Below, piece by piece: positions 1 through 6,226 of a DNA stretch of 9,559 bases. A program made the translations under genes and the position numbers. The stretch is from Pseudomonadota bacterium (GTDB taxonomy: Bacteria; Pseudomonadota; Alphaproteobacteria; Rhodobacterales; Rhodobacteraceae): positions 1 to 9,559 of the forward strand of contig JAQBUS010000024.1 of the NCBI GenBank assembly GCA_027623875.1, given 5' to 3'. Every line of letters starts with the position of its first letter. The first letter of the stretch is position 1. The notes under the pieces are model-generated. The model was not told the DNA's origin. It saw only the letters and a program-made list of their open reading frames with translations, and did not search any database.

Positions 1-1527
1 CCAGATAAGCTAGCATTATCCTACGGTTCAACAAAGCGAAGTTATATCGAGTACTTTAAAAGGGTTTCAAAGTTAGCATCAGCTTTAACAGAAATCGGAA
101 TTGAACCAGGGGACGTTGTAGCCACCATTCTACCAAATATTCCAGCTCAGGCCGAAGCTCACTTCGGGATACCAGCATGTGGCGCAGTAATAAATACTAT
201 AAATACTCGCTTAGATGTAAATACTGTTACATACATTTTTGAACACGGTGAAGCAAAAATCGTTCTAGTGGACTCCCAATTTCTAGATTTAGCCGAGCAA
301 GCAAAAGCAGCATGCAAAAGTTCAGGGCCAAAAATTATTGAGGTAGAAGATACTACGGTTAACTTTTATAAATCTGGAAAGTATATGGAATATGAAGAGT
401 TCCTTAATAGCGGAGATGAAAATTTTTGTTGGATCACCCCAGAGGACGAATGGGAAAGCATTTCCTTAAGCTATACATCTGGGACCACTGGTCGTCCTAA
501 AGGAGTAGTTTGCCATCATCGTGGTTCTTATCTGATGACCATGGGAACAGTAATAAGTTGGAAAATGCAGCTGTACACCAGGTATCTCTCTATTGTTCCT
601 TTATTTCACTGTAATGGATGGAACCACACCTGGATGATGCCGGTCCTAGGTGGCTCTGTGCACTTTTGTAGAGATATAACATCTTTAGACATTTATACAG
701 CAATAGCCGAAAACGAGATAACTCACTTTGGCGGTGCTCCGATAATCTTAAATATGATAATTAATTCAAAAGAGAGTGATCGCAGGGAATTCAAACATAT
801 TGTAGAAGTATTTACAGCTGGAGCTCCTCCTGCCCCGACCACTCTATCCGCTATCGAATCCCTCGGTTTCAACGTTACACAAGTCTATGGGCTAACTGAG
901 ACCTATGGACATGTCACAGAGTGTGTTTGGGATGAGTCTTGGAATTCTGAATCAGAAGAAACAAAGGCTGCAATAAAAGCAAGACAAGGGGTCGCGTTTC
1001 CAATGATGGAAAGCATTACTGTTGTCGATAATGATGGAAAACAGATTGCCAATGATGGAAAGGCCTTAGGGGAAATTGCCATTAGAGGGAATTCAGTAAT
1101 GAAAGGCTATTACAAAACCCCGACAGCGACAGCTGAAGCTTTCTCAGGAGGCTACTTTCATTCAGGAGATATAGCAGTATTACACCCAAATAATTATTTG
1201 CAAATTGCAGATAGAGCTAAAGATGTTATTATTTCTGGTGGAGAAAATGTTAGCTCTGTCGAGGTAGAAGGCGTACTAATGATGCATCCCGCTGTATCCC
1301 TTTGTGCAGTAGTCGCCAAACCTGATAACAAGTGGGGAGAAATTCCATGTGCATTTGTGGAGCTTAAAGAGGGGGAAACAATTAAAGGTGAGGACTTAAT
1401 AAGTTTTGCTCGAAAACGTCTGGCGGGCTTCAAAACTCCAAAACAGATTGTTTTTCAAGAATTGCCAAAAACTTCAACCGGAAAAATTCAAAAATTTGAA
1501 CTCAGGCATAAGGCTAAATCACTATAG
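1..1527 (+). CDS. AMP-forming acyl-CoA synthetase (FadD/AlkK/DmdB-like), 5' end missing
   Basis: This enzyme activates a carboxylic acid to its acyl-CoA through an acyl-adenylate, in the cytoplasm. The frame is open from base 1 and reads PDKLALSYGSTKRSYIEY, which normally lies some 25-30 residues into the family, so only a short N-terminus is missing; the visible part is 508 residues. In visible numbering: the ATP P-loop YTSGTTGRPKG at 158-168, VPLFHCNGW around 199-207, YGLTETYG at 296-303, HSGD at 387-390 with the ribose-binding Asp390, a C-terminal hinge region with SGGENVSSVEVE, and PKTSTGK with the catalytic Lys495. The HCNGW signature and the KARQG stretch after YGLTETYG are typical of the subgroup that holds medium-chain fatty acyl, plant AAE-type and methylmercaptopropionate (DmdB) ligases. 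The exact acid cannot be read from sequence. A GTG at 268 lies inside the adenylation domain and is not the start. The gene ends 42 bases before the next + strand gene. Confidence 0.95.
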   Translation, partial: PDKLALSYGSTKRSYIEYFKRVSKLASALTEIGIEPGDVVATILPNIPAQAEAHFGIPACGAVINTINTRLDVNTVTYIFEHGEAKIVLVDSQFLDLAEQAKAACKSSGPKIIEVEDTTVNFYKSGKYMEYEEFLNSGDENFCWITPEDEWESISLSYTSGTTGRPKGVVCHHRGSYLMTMGTVISWKMQLYTRYLSIVPLFHCNGWNHTWMMPVLGGSVHFCRDITSLDIYTAIAENEITHFGGAPIILNMIINSKESDRREFKHIVEVFTAGAPPAPTTLSAIESLGFNVTQVYGLTETYGHVTECVWDESWNSESEETKAAIKARQGVAFPMMESITVVDNDGKQIANDGKALGEIAIRGNSVMKGYYKTPTATAEAFSGGYFHSGDIAVLHPNNYLQIADRAKDVIISGGENVSSVEVEGVLMMHPAVSLCAVVAKPDNKWGEIPCAFVELKEGETIKGEDLISFARKRLAGFKTPKQIVFQELPKTSTGKIQKFELRHKAKSL

Positions 1528-1540
1528 GAATTTGAACTCA
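1493..1540 (+). repeat. 12-bp direct repeat flanking the acyl-CoA synthetase stop codon
   Basis: AATTTGAACTCA occurs at 1493-1504, inside the last codons of the acyl-CoA synthetase, and again at 1529-1540, immediately after its TAG stop. The offset is 36 bases, a multiple of three, so both copies encode the tripeptide FEL in the same frame. The flanks do not match beyond the 12 bases. It may be a remnant of a small tandem duplication, or chance. Confidence 0.6.
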
Positions 1541-1569
1541 TGAACAGTCTCTTAGTTGGATAAAGACCA

Positions 1570-2601
1570 ATGACGGCTCTAAAAGAATACCAACGTCTAG
1601 AAGCTACCGGGCTCTGGAAGGAATCCTCAGAGTCCCAGCGAAAAGAAGTTTTGGTATTGTTCGGTGAAAATTCACTAATTCTTTACGATAAAACGGATAT
1701 GCCTCTCTCCCATTGGTCCTTAGCAGCTCTTAAACGGGCAAACCCTGGAGAGTTCCCTGCAATCTTTAAACCAACACCAACTGATCCAGAATCATTAGAA
1801 ATAGATGATAAAACAATGATTAATGCTATCGAAAAAGTTGGCCATATAATTTCAAAACGTAGCCCCAAAAAGGGTAGGCTCCGCACCTACATATTCTTAA
1901 GTATCATTACTACACTTGGTTTTTTAGGAGTATTTTGGCTTCCTCAGGCCCTTATCAACCACTCTTTATCAGTTATTCCAGAAAGTAAAAAAGTGGCCAT
2001 CGGGTTATCTCTGTTCAAAAAGGTATCCGCGCTAACAGGGAACGCCTGCAGCACCGAAGAAGGGAATGAATCTCTTATATCCCTACAAAATCGTGTGTTT
2101 GGAGATATATACCATAAAATATTTATTGTTCCCAATAGCCCAAAAAAAATCCTCACTCTTCCTGGAAATATACTTCTTGTAGATAGAACTGTAATGGAAG
2201 ACTTTGAGGCACCAGAAGTTGCAGCTGGATACTTATTAATGAGCCAAGAGCTTGTAGAAAAAGAGGATCCCTTTTTATTCCTTATCAATTCTTCAGGGCT
2301 AAGAGTGCTCTTTAGATTACTTACTAAGGGGGAGATATCAGACAGTTTTCTTACTCGTCACGCGGAAAAAATACTTACTAGAAGTCAAAGGGAAATAACT
2401 TATAGCGGCCTGATCAAACGGTTTAAAAACTCTAATATTGCGACTAGTCCATTTGCATATGCTCTGGATGTCACTGGGGAAACGACATTGGAGCTTATAG
2501 AGGGCGACTCTAAAATAAGCTCCGGGAACAGCCATCCCATTATTACAGATAGTGCCTGGGTAAGTTTGCAAGCTATCTGTCAGAGCCAAATAGAATTTTA
2601 A
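1570..2601 (+). CDS. Single-pass membrane protein, degenerate M48-peptidase-like (HEXXH lost)
   Basis: I recognise this only as a conserved hypothetical of the kind seen in Rhodobacterales; its function is unknown. The 343 residues divide into three parts. The N-terminal cytoplasmic-looking part (1-105) contains ATGLWKES, LSHWSLAAL and EIDDKTMINAIEKV. One hydrophobic segment at about 106-124 (TYIFLSIITTLGFLGVFWL) follows a basic stretch (KRSPKKGRLR), which predicts N-in, C-out topology. The C-terminal part probably lies in the periplasm. Residues 196-234 (TLPGNILLVDRTVM, then APEVAAGYLLMSQELVEKEDP) resemble the M48 peptidase core LPGG-x-I/L-V-x-R-x-L followed by E-x-A-x-V-L-A-HELGH, but the HELGH position reads MSQEL, so no zinc site is visible. 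The end carries FAYALDVTGETTLELIE (295-311). The start ATG at 1570 has only a weak purine-rich leader (GGATAAAGA). The gene follows the acyl-CoA synthetase by 42 bases and may be co-transcribed. The M48 relation is my alignment by eye. Confidence 0.85.
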   Translation: MTALKEYQRLEATGLWKESSESQRKEVLVLFGENSLILYDKTDMPLSHWSLAALKRANPGEFPAIFKPTPTDPESLEIDDKTMINAIEKVGHIISKRSPKKGRLRTYIFLSIITTLGFLGVFWLPQALINHSLSVIPESKKVAIGLSLFKKVSALTGNACSTEEGNESLISLQNRVFGDIYHKIFIVPNSPKKILTLPGNILLVDRTVMEDFEAPEVAAGYLLMSQELVEKEDPFLFLINSSGLRVLFRLLTKGEISDSFLTRHAEKILTRSQREITYSGLIKRFKNSNIATSPFAYALDVTGETTLELIEGDSKISSGNSHPIITDSAWVSLQAICQSQIEF

Positions 2602-2608
2602 TTAATTA
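2599..2608. other. Convergent stop-codon junction, 10-bp palindrome
   Basis: TAATTAATTA is a perfect palindrome made of the TAA stop of the + strand membrane-protein gene (2599-2601), the four bases TTAA, and the TAA stop of the - strand upp gene (2606-2608). No GC-rich hairpin with a T-run is visible on either strand here. Transcripts from both sides must therefore terminate inside the opposing coding region, or by a Rho-dependent route. Confidence 0.85.
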
Positions 2609-3238
2609 TTTTGTTCCAAACATTCTATCTCCAGCATCTCCAAGACCCGGCACAATATACCCATTCTCATTTAAATGGCTATCTAAAGCTGCAGTGACAA
2701 TCTTAACATCTGGGTGGGCCTTTCTCATTGTTTCAACTCCTTCAGGGGCAGCCAATAGACACAAGAAACTAATATCTCTCGCTCCAGCTTTCTTAAGTAA
2801 ATTAATAGCTGCAACTGATGAGTTACCAGTGGCGAGCATCGGATCAACAGCTATCACTGTTCTCTCGCTTAAAGCCTCTGGAACTTTAAAATAGTACTGA
2901 ATAGGTTTTAGAGTTTTCTCATCTCGATACAATCCGACAAATCCAACACGTGCAGAGGGAATAAGCTCTAGCATTCCGTCAAGAAGACCATTTCCGGCTC
3001 TTAAAATGGAGATTAGCGCTAGTTTGCGGCCAGCCAGTTCAGGTGACTGCATCTCGATTAGGGGGGTTTCAATAAGTTTATCCTTAACTGGTAAATTTCG
3101 AGTTACTTCGTAAGCTAAAAACTGGCTTATCTCTCTTAACAACTGTCTAAAAACAGCTGTGGGAGTACTCTTTTCTCTCATAATGGTAAGCTTATGCTGT
3201 ACCAATGGATGATTTACAATTGTGAGATGCTCTACCAT
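2606..3238 (-). CDS. upp: Uracil phosphoribosyltransferase
   Basis: Upp converts uracil plus PRPP to UMP and pyrophosphate, the last step of pyrimidine base salvage, in the cytoplasm. The chosen product is 210 residues, close to the usual ~208. Visible signatures are [12 protein letters not shown] near the N-terminus (10-21), [14 protein letters not shown] (76-89), the [14 protein letters not shown] loop (105-118), the PRPP-binding [10 protein letters not shown] (131-140), and the uracil-binding [13 protein letters not shown] (193-205). The start is the ATG at 3238, which gives the family N-terminus [16 protein letters not shown] and has AGGG 8 bases upstream. The frame stays open to 3325, but those 29 extra codons overlap deoB and match no known Upp N-terminus. 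It is the last gene of the deo block, 34 bases after deoB, where it would recapture the uracil freed by the upstream phosphorylase. Confidence 0.97.
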   Translation of the reverse strand: MVEHLTIVNHPLVQHKLTIMREKSTPTAVFRQLLREISQFLAYEVTRNLPVKDKLIETPLIEMQSPELAGRKLALISILRAGNGLLDGMLELIPSARVGFVGLYRDEKTLKPIQYYFKVPEALSERTVIAVDPMLATGNSSVAAINLLKKAGARDISFLCLLAAPEGVETMRKAHPDVKIVTAALDSHLNENGYIVPGLGDAGDRMFGTK

Positions 3239-3246
3239 TTTAATTT

Positions 3247-3250
3247 CCCT
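3247..3250 (-). promoter_or_regulatory. Ribosome binding site of upp
   Basis: AGGG on the - strand lies 8 bases before the ATG at 3238. It supports this start over the longer frame that begins inside deoB. Confidence 0.6.
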
Positions 3251-3272
3251 TTTATTCTTTCTAGCTTCATAA

Positions 3273-4469
3273 TCATAAAAAACTAACTCCGCTTCCCTTA
3301 TTTTTAATTCCCAAGAAGCATGCAATGGATGCTGCTACATCAATAAAATTCACTTGTCCAATTGCCTTGATACCAGCACCAACTCCCAAGACAGGGACTT
3401 GTTCTCGTGTATGATCCGTCCCTACCCAAGTTGGATCATTTCCATGATCAGCGGTAAAAATTATTAAATCATCTGATTTGGCTTTTTTTAATACATTAGT
3501 TAATTCGAAATCAAACCATTCTAGATGACGTGCATACCCTGCCACATCTCTTCTATGTCCATACAGACTATCAAATTCTACAAAATTAATCAAATTTAAA
3601 CTCCCGTCTCCTGCATGATGTAACAAATCATTTAACTGGAGCATCAGTTCTTTATCAGAACCTTTACCCACTAGGGTCATTCCTTCAGCTGGAAAAATAT
3701 CACTTATTTTTCCTAAAGCATTAACTTCTCTTCCAGCCTCAAGTGCCCAGTCACATAGTGTTTCAGAAGGTGGCTCAAGAGAAAAGTCTTGTCGGTTAAC
3801 TGTCCTGGTAAAACCATCTATTACATTTCCAACAAAAGGCCGCGCTATAACCCTACCAACTTTCATGGCATGTAGAGCCGGAGCAACTTTTGAACAAAGA
3901 GTTTTAAGCCTTTGCAAACCGTAACTTTCTTCATGCGCGGCAATTTGCAAAACACTATCTGCAGAAGTATAGCAAATCGGCCATCCTGTAAGTGAATGTT
4001 CCTCTGCAAATTTCTCTATAATTTGTATTCCAGATGCGTGACAATTTCCTAATACTCCGTCGCATTTACTCTCTTCTTTAATCAAGTCAATGATCTGTTT
4101 TGGAAAGCTGACCTCTTTATTTTTAAAGTAATGCCACTCCCATGGGAGGGTTACACCACAAAGCTCCCAATGCCCGGTCGGAGTGTCTTTTCCTGGTGAC
4201 TGCTCTCTGGCAACCCCCCATAAACCTTTAGGCTCTTCGGTCAATGTTTTGGACTTTAATCCAGTAGATAGCTTTAACACCGATCCCAACCCCAAACTTT
4301 TTAAATTTGGAAGATATAGAGGCCCTTCTCTTCCTGTTTCAGCACCGCCTTCATCGCAGGTTTGTAAGATATTTCCTAAAGTATTTGCCCCTTCATCTCC
4401 AAAACCCTTTGCATCTGGAGCGCCACCACAGCCGACGGAATCCATAACAATTAGAAATGCTCTACTCAT
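3273..4469 (-). CDS. deoB: Phosphopentomutase
   Basis: DeoB interconverts (deoxy)ribose-1-phosphate and (deoxy)ribose-5-phosphate, linking nucleoside phosphorolysis to central carbon metabolism. The 398 residues are close to usual family length and belong to the alkaline phosphatase superfamily. Visible features are the metal-binding N-terminus [13 protein letters not shown] (8-20, Asp10), the catalytic loop [10 protein letters not shown] (93-102, with the phosphorylated Thr expected at Thr96 from the family), [13 protein letters not shown] (296-308), the metal-binding [10 protein letters not shown] (339-348), and [11 protein letters not shown] (351-361) with a metal-ligand His353. The cap domain occupies roughly 105-290. 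The ATG at 4469 is preceded by GAGGA, and the start lies 7 bases after the deoA stop. That spacing and the family role mean it should process the sugar phosphate made by DeoA. No deoC (deoxyribose-phosphate aldolase) is present in the window to complete the route. I see nothing degenerate in it. Confidence 0.98.
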   Translation of the reverse strand: MSRAFLIVMDSVGCGGAPDAKGFGDEGANTLGNILQTCDEGGAETGREGPLYLPNLKSLGLGSVLKLSTGLKSKTLTEEPKGLWGVAREQSPGKDTPTGHWELCGVTLPWEWHYFKNKEVSFPKQIIDLIKEESKCDGVLGNCHASGIQIIEKFAEEHSLTGWPICYTSADSVLQIAAHEESYGLQRLKTLCSKVAPALHAMKVGRVIARPFVGNVIDGFTRTVNRQDFSLEPPSETLCDWALEAGREVNALGKISDIFPAEGMTLVGKGSDKELMLQLNDLLHHAGDGSLNLINFVEFDSLYGHRRDVAGYARHLEWFDFELTNVLKKAKSDDLIIFTADHGNDPTWVGTDHTREQVPVLGVGAGIKAIGQVNFIDVAASIACFLGIKNKGSGVSFL

Positions 4470-4473
4470 AAAA

Positions 4474-4478
4474 TCCTC
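4474..4478 (-). promoter_or_regulatory. Ribosome binding site of deoB overlapping the deoA stop codon
   Basis: GAGGA on the - strand lies 4 bases upstream of the deoB ATG and shares two bases with the deoA TGA stop (4479-4477). This arrangement suggests translational coupling of deoB to deoA. Confidence 0.75.
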
Positions 4479-5775
4479 ACTTATAAATTAAGGATGGGGG
4501 TGTAGGGGCTGCAAAAGAGAAAGAATAGGCTTCACTAACCCTATTTGCTGCCTCCTCAGCAGAATTTTCACTTGAAGCATGAATTGTTGCTATTGGTGTA
4601 TTCTTGTCAACTTTATCTCCGATAGACACCAAGGTTGAAAGGCCAACAGCTGGATCTATTTTGTCATTTTCTTTCAAGCGGCCCCCACCTAAAAATAAAA
4701 CAACTTGTCCAAGCTTCTCAGTATTAATTGCTTCTATATACCCTTCATGTTTTGTAAAAACTTCTCGGACCACTGATGCCTCAGGTAATTTATTTTTCCA
4801 GGATTCTGCGAAGTCCTTTGGGCCTCCCATTTCAGCTACCATCTTAGAAAAAGATTCCATGGCTCGCCCGGATAAAATGGCTCTCCTAATTAGATCTTCT
4901 TTATTTCCAGAGCTTTTAAAGAAGGCGTTTTCGTTTATTAATTTAGCACCTAATGCAACAGTAACCTCGAGCAACCTTGGATTTGTCTCAGAACCATCTA
5001 AAGTTCCCATAACTGATCTTATTTCAAGCGCATTTCCAGCTGAACTTGTTAATGGTTGAGACATATCTGTTATTAAAGCAACAGTAGGACATCCTGCGCC
5101 ATTAGCTACCTCTACGAGTGAATCCGCTAGTAATATAGATTTTTCGAGATCTTTAATTACTGCTCCAGAACCAGTTTTTATATCTAATACTAAGCCATCC
5201 AAACCAACTGCTAACTTTTTTGATAAAATCGAAGCTGTAATTAAATCTATACTGTCAACAGTAGAAGTAACATCTCTAATCGCATATAATCGTTTATCTG
5301 ACGGAGCGATACTATTTGATGCGCCGACAATTGCACATCCCACTGCTTTAACAATGGATCTAAAACGCGAGTTAGAAATTTGACTTACATAACCAGGAAT
5401 TGCTTCTAACTTATCGAGAGTTCCACCAGTATGGCCTAGTCCCCTACCCGAAACCATAGGAACGAATGCCCCGCAGGAGGCCAATGCAGGAGCTAATAAA
5501 AGAGAAACAGGATCTCCAACTCCCCCTGTCGAATGCTTATCCAGAACAGGGCCAGGTAGGTTCCATTTCAGCGACTCTCCACTGTCCCTCATTCCTTTTG
5601 TTAACTCTACCCGTGCCTCAATACTTAAGCCATTCATACACACGGCCATCGCAAAGGCCCCTAACTGAGCATCACTGACTCTAGAACCAGCTAAAGAAGT
5701 TCCAAACTCATACATTTGTTCTGGAGAGACCTCCTGCCCACTACGTATTGCTCCAATGAAAACTCCAACATTCAT
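4477..5775 (-). CDS. deoA: Thymidine phosphorylase
   Basis: DeoA phosphorolyses thymidine and deoxyuridine to the base and deoxyribose-1-phosphate. The 432 residues match family length. In order: an N-terminal helical domain (1-65), phosphate-binding LDKHSTGGVGD (78-88), the family signature SGRGLGHTGGTLDKLE (109-124), the substrate-binding RDVTSTVDS-x-LITASILSKK with Arg167, Ser182 and Lys186 spaced exactly as Arg171/Ser186/Lys190 of the E. coli enzyme, LDIKTGSGA (197-205), SSAGNALEIRS (244-254), and the C-terminal PYNP domain with LGGGRLKENDKIDPAVG (362-378). After LDIKTGSGA the sequence reads VIKDLE where most members have FMK/FMP. Pyrimidine nucleoside phosphorylase is the alternative; SSAGNALE favours DeoA. 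The ATG overlaps the cdd stop by ATGA and has no strong Shine-Dalgarno, so translation probably depends on cdd. Confidence 0.96.
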   Translation of the reverse strand: MNVGVFIGAIRSGQEVSPEQMYEFGTSLAGSRVSDAQLGAFAMAVCMNGLSIEARVELTKGMRDSGESLKWNLPGPVLDKHSTGGVGDPVSLLLAPALASCGAFVPMVSGRGLGHTGGTLDKLEAIPGYVSQISNSRFRSIVKAVGCAIVGASNSIAPSDKRLYAIRDVTSTVDSIDLITASILSKKLAVGLDGLVLDIKTGSGAVIKDLEKSILLADSLVEVANGAGCPTVALITDMSQPLTSSAGNALEIRSVMGTLDGSETNPRLLEVTVALGAKLINENAFFKSSGNKEDLIRRAILSGRAMESFSKMVAEMGGPKDFAESWKNKLPEASVVREVFTKHEGYIEAINTEKLGQVVLFLGGGRLKENDKIDPAVGLSTLVSIGDKVDKNTPIATIHASSENSAEEAANRVSEAYSFSFAAPTPPSLIYK

Positions 5776-6173
5776 TTAAGCGCCATAAAGCTCCGATCGA
5801 AAGCGCCTGGCAAAAGATCTTTGATTGTTGTTACTTCTTTTATACCAGATGTCGTCGCTAAAGTAATAAGCGTATCAGGACTTGAAAATTCCGAAATTTT
5901 TTGTCTGCAACCACCACATGGTGCAACTGGGTATGGACTATCGGCTATAACGGTAATTTCGTGTATTTTTTGTCCCCCAGCCACAACCATTGCTGCGATC
6001 GCACCAGCTTCTGCGCAGGTTCCTTCCGGATAGGCCGAATTTTCAACATTACAACCTGTATACACTTCTCCAGACGAAGCACGAATTGCCGCTCCGACAG
6101 AAAAACTAGAATAGGGAGCATATGCATTTTTTCTAGCAATCTCCGCCATATCAATTAAATTTTTAACAATCAT
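5772..6173 (-). CDS. cdd: Cytidine deaminase, homotetrameric type
   Basis: Cdd hydrolytically deaminates cytidine and deoxycytidine to uridine and deoxyuridine. In the 133-residue product the motifs are AYAPYSSFSVGAAI (17-30), CNVENSAYPEGTCAEAGAI (41-59) and PCGGC (85-89). Zinc ligands are Cys53, Cys86 and Cys89, with catalytic Glu55 in the CAE motif. These are the same positions as in the small tetrameric Bacillus subtilis enzyme, which is why I choose the ATG at 6173. An in-frame ATG at 6200 would add nine residues (MTKLRKFTH) that the family does not have. Neither start has a strong Shine-Dalgarno, so 6200 cannot be excluded. The TGA stop overlaps the deoA ATG by four bases. Its deoxyuridine product is a DeoA substrate, and the uracil so freed is a Upp substrate, so the gene order follows the pathway. 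Confidence 0.95.
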   Translation of the reverse strand: MIVKNLIDMAEIARKNAYAPYSSFSVGAAIRASSGEVYTGCNVENSAYPEGTCAEAGAIAAMVVAGGQKIHEITVIADSPYPVAPCGGCRQKISEFSSPDTLITLATTSGIKEVTTIKDLLPGAFDRSFMALK

Positions 6174-6226
6174 ATGTGTAAACTTTCTTAGTTTTGTCAT
6201 CAGGGTCTAGATTAAAGAGTTATCCA

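Noticed and set aside
268..1527. A separate, shorter acyl-CoA synthetase gene starting at GTG 268
   Set aside because: The same frame is open to base 1 and encodes conserved upstream adenylation-domain sequence, so this is one gene cut by the window edge.
3239..3325. A longer Upp N-terminus reaching into deoB
   Set aside because: The extra 29 residues match no Upp N-terminus, overlap the deoB end, and the ATG at 3238 has its own AGGG and gives the normal length.
4604..5059. Long + strand open frames opposite deoA, and a similar one opposite prpE (7305-7859)
   Set aside because: They are antisense shadows of strongly conserved genes, with low-complexity composition and no recognisable domain or ribosome site.
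6177..6191. Small inverted repeat AAACT-AAGAA-AGTTT before cdd, as a hairpin or operator
   Set aside because: A five-base AT-rich stem is too weak to separate from chance.
6174..6200. Cytidine deaminase starting at ATG 6200
   Set aside because: It is possible, but the start at 6173 places the zinc ligands at Cys53/Cys86/Cys89, as in the well-known tetrameric enzyme, and removes an unsupported nine-residue extension.
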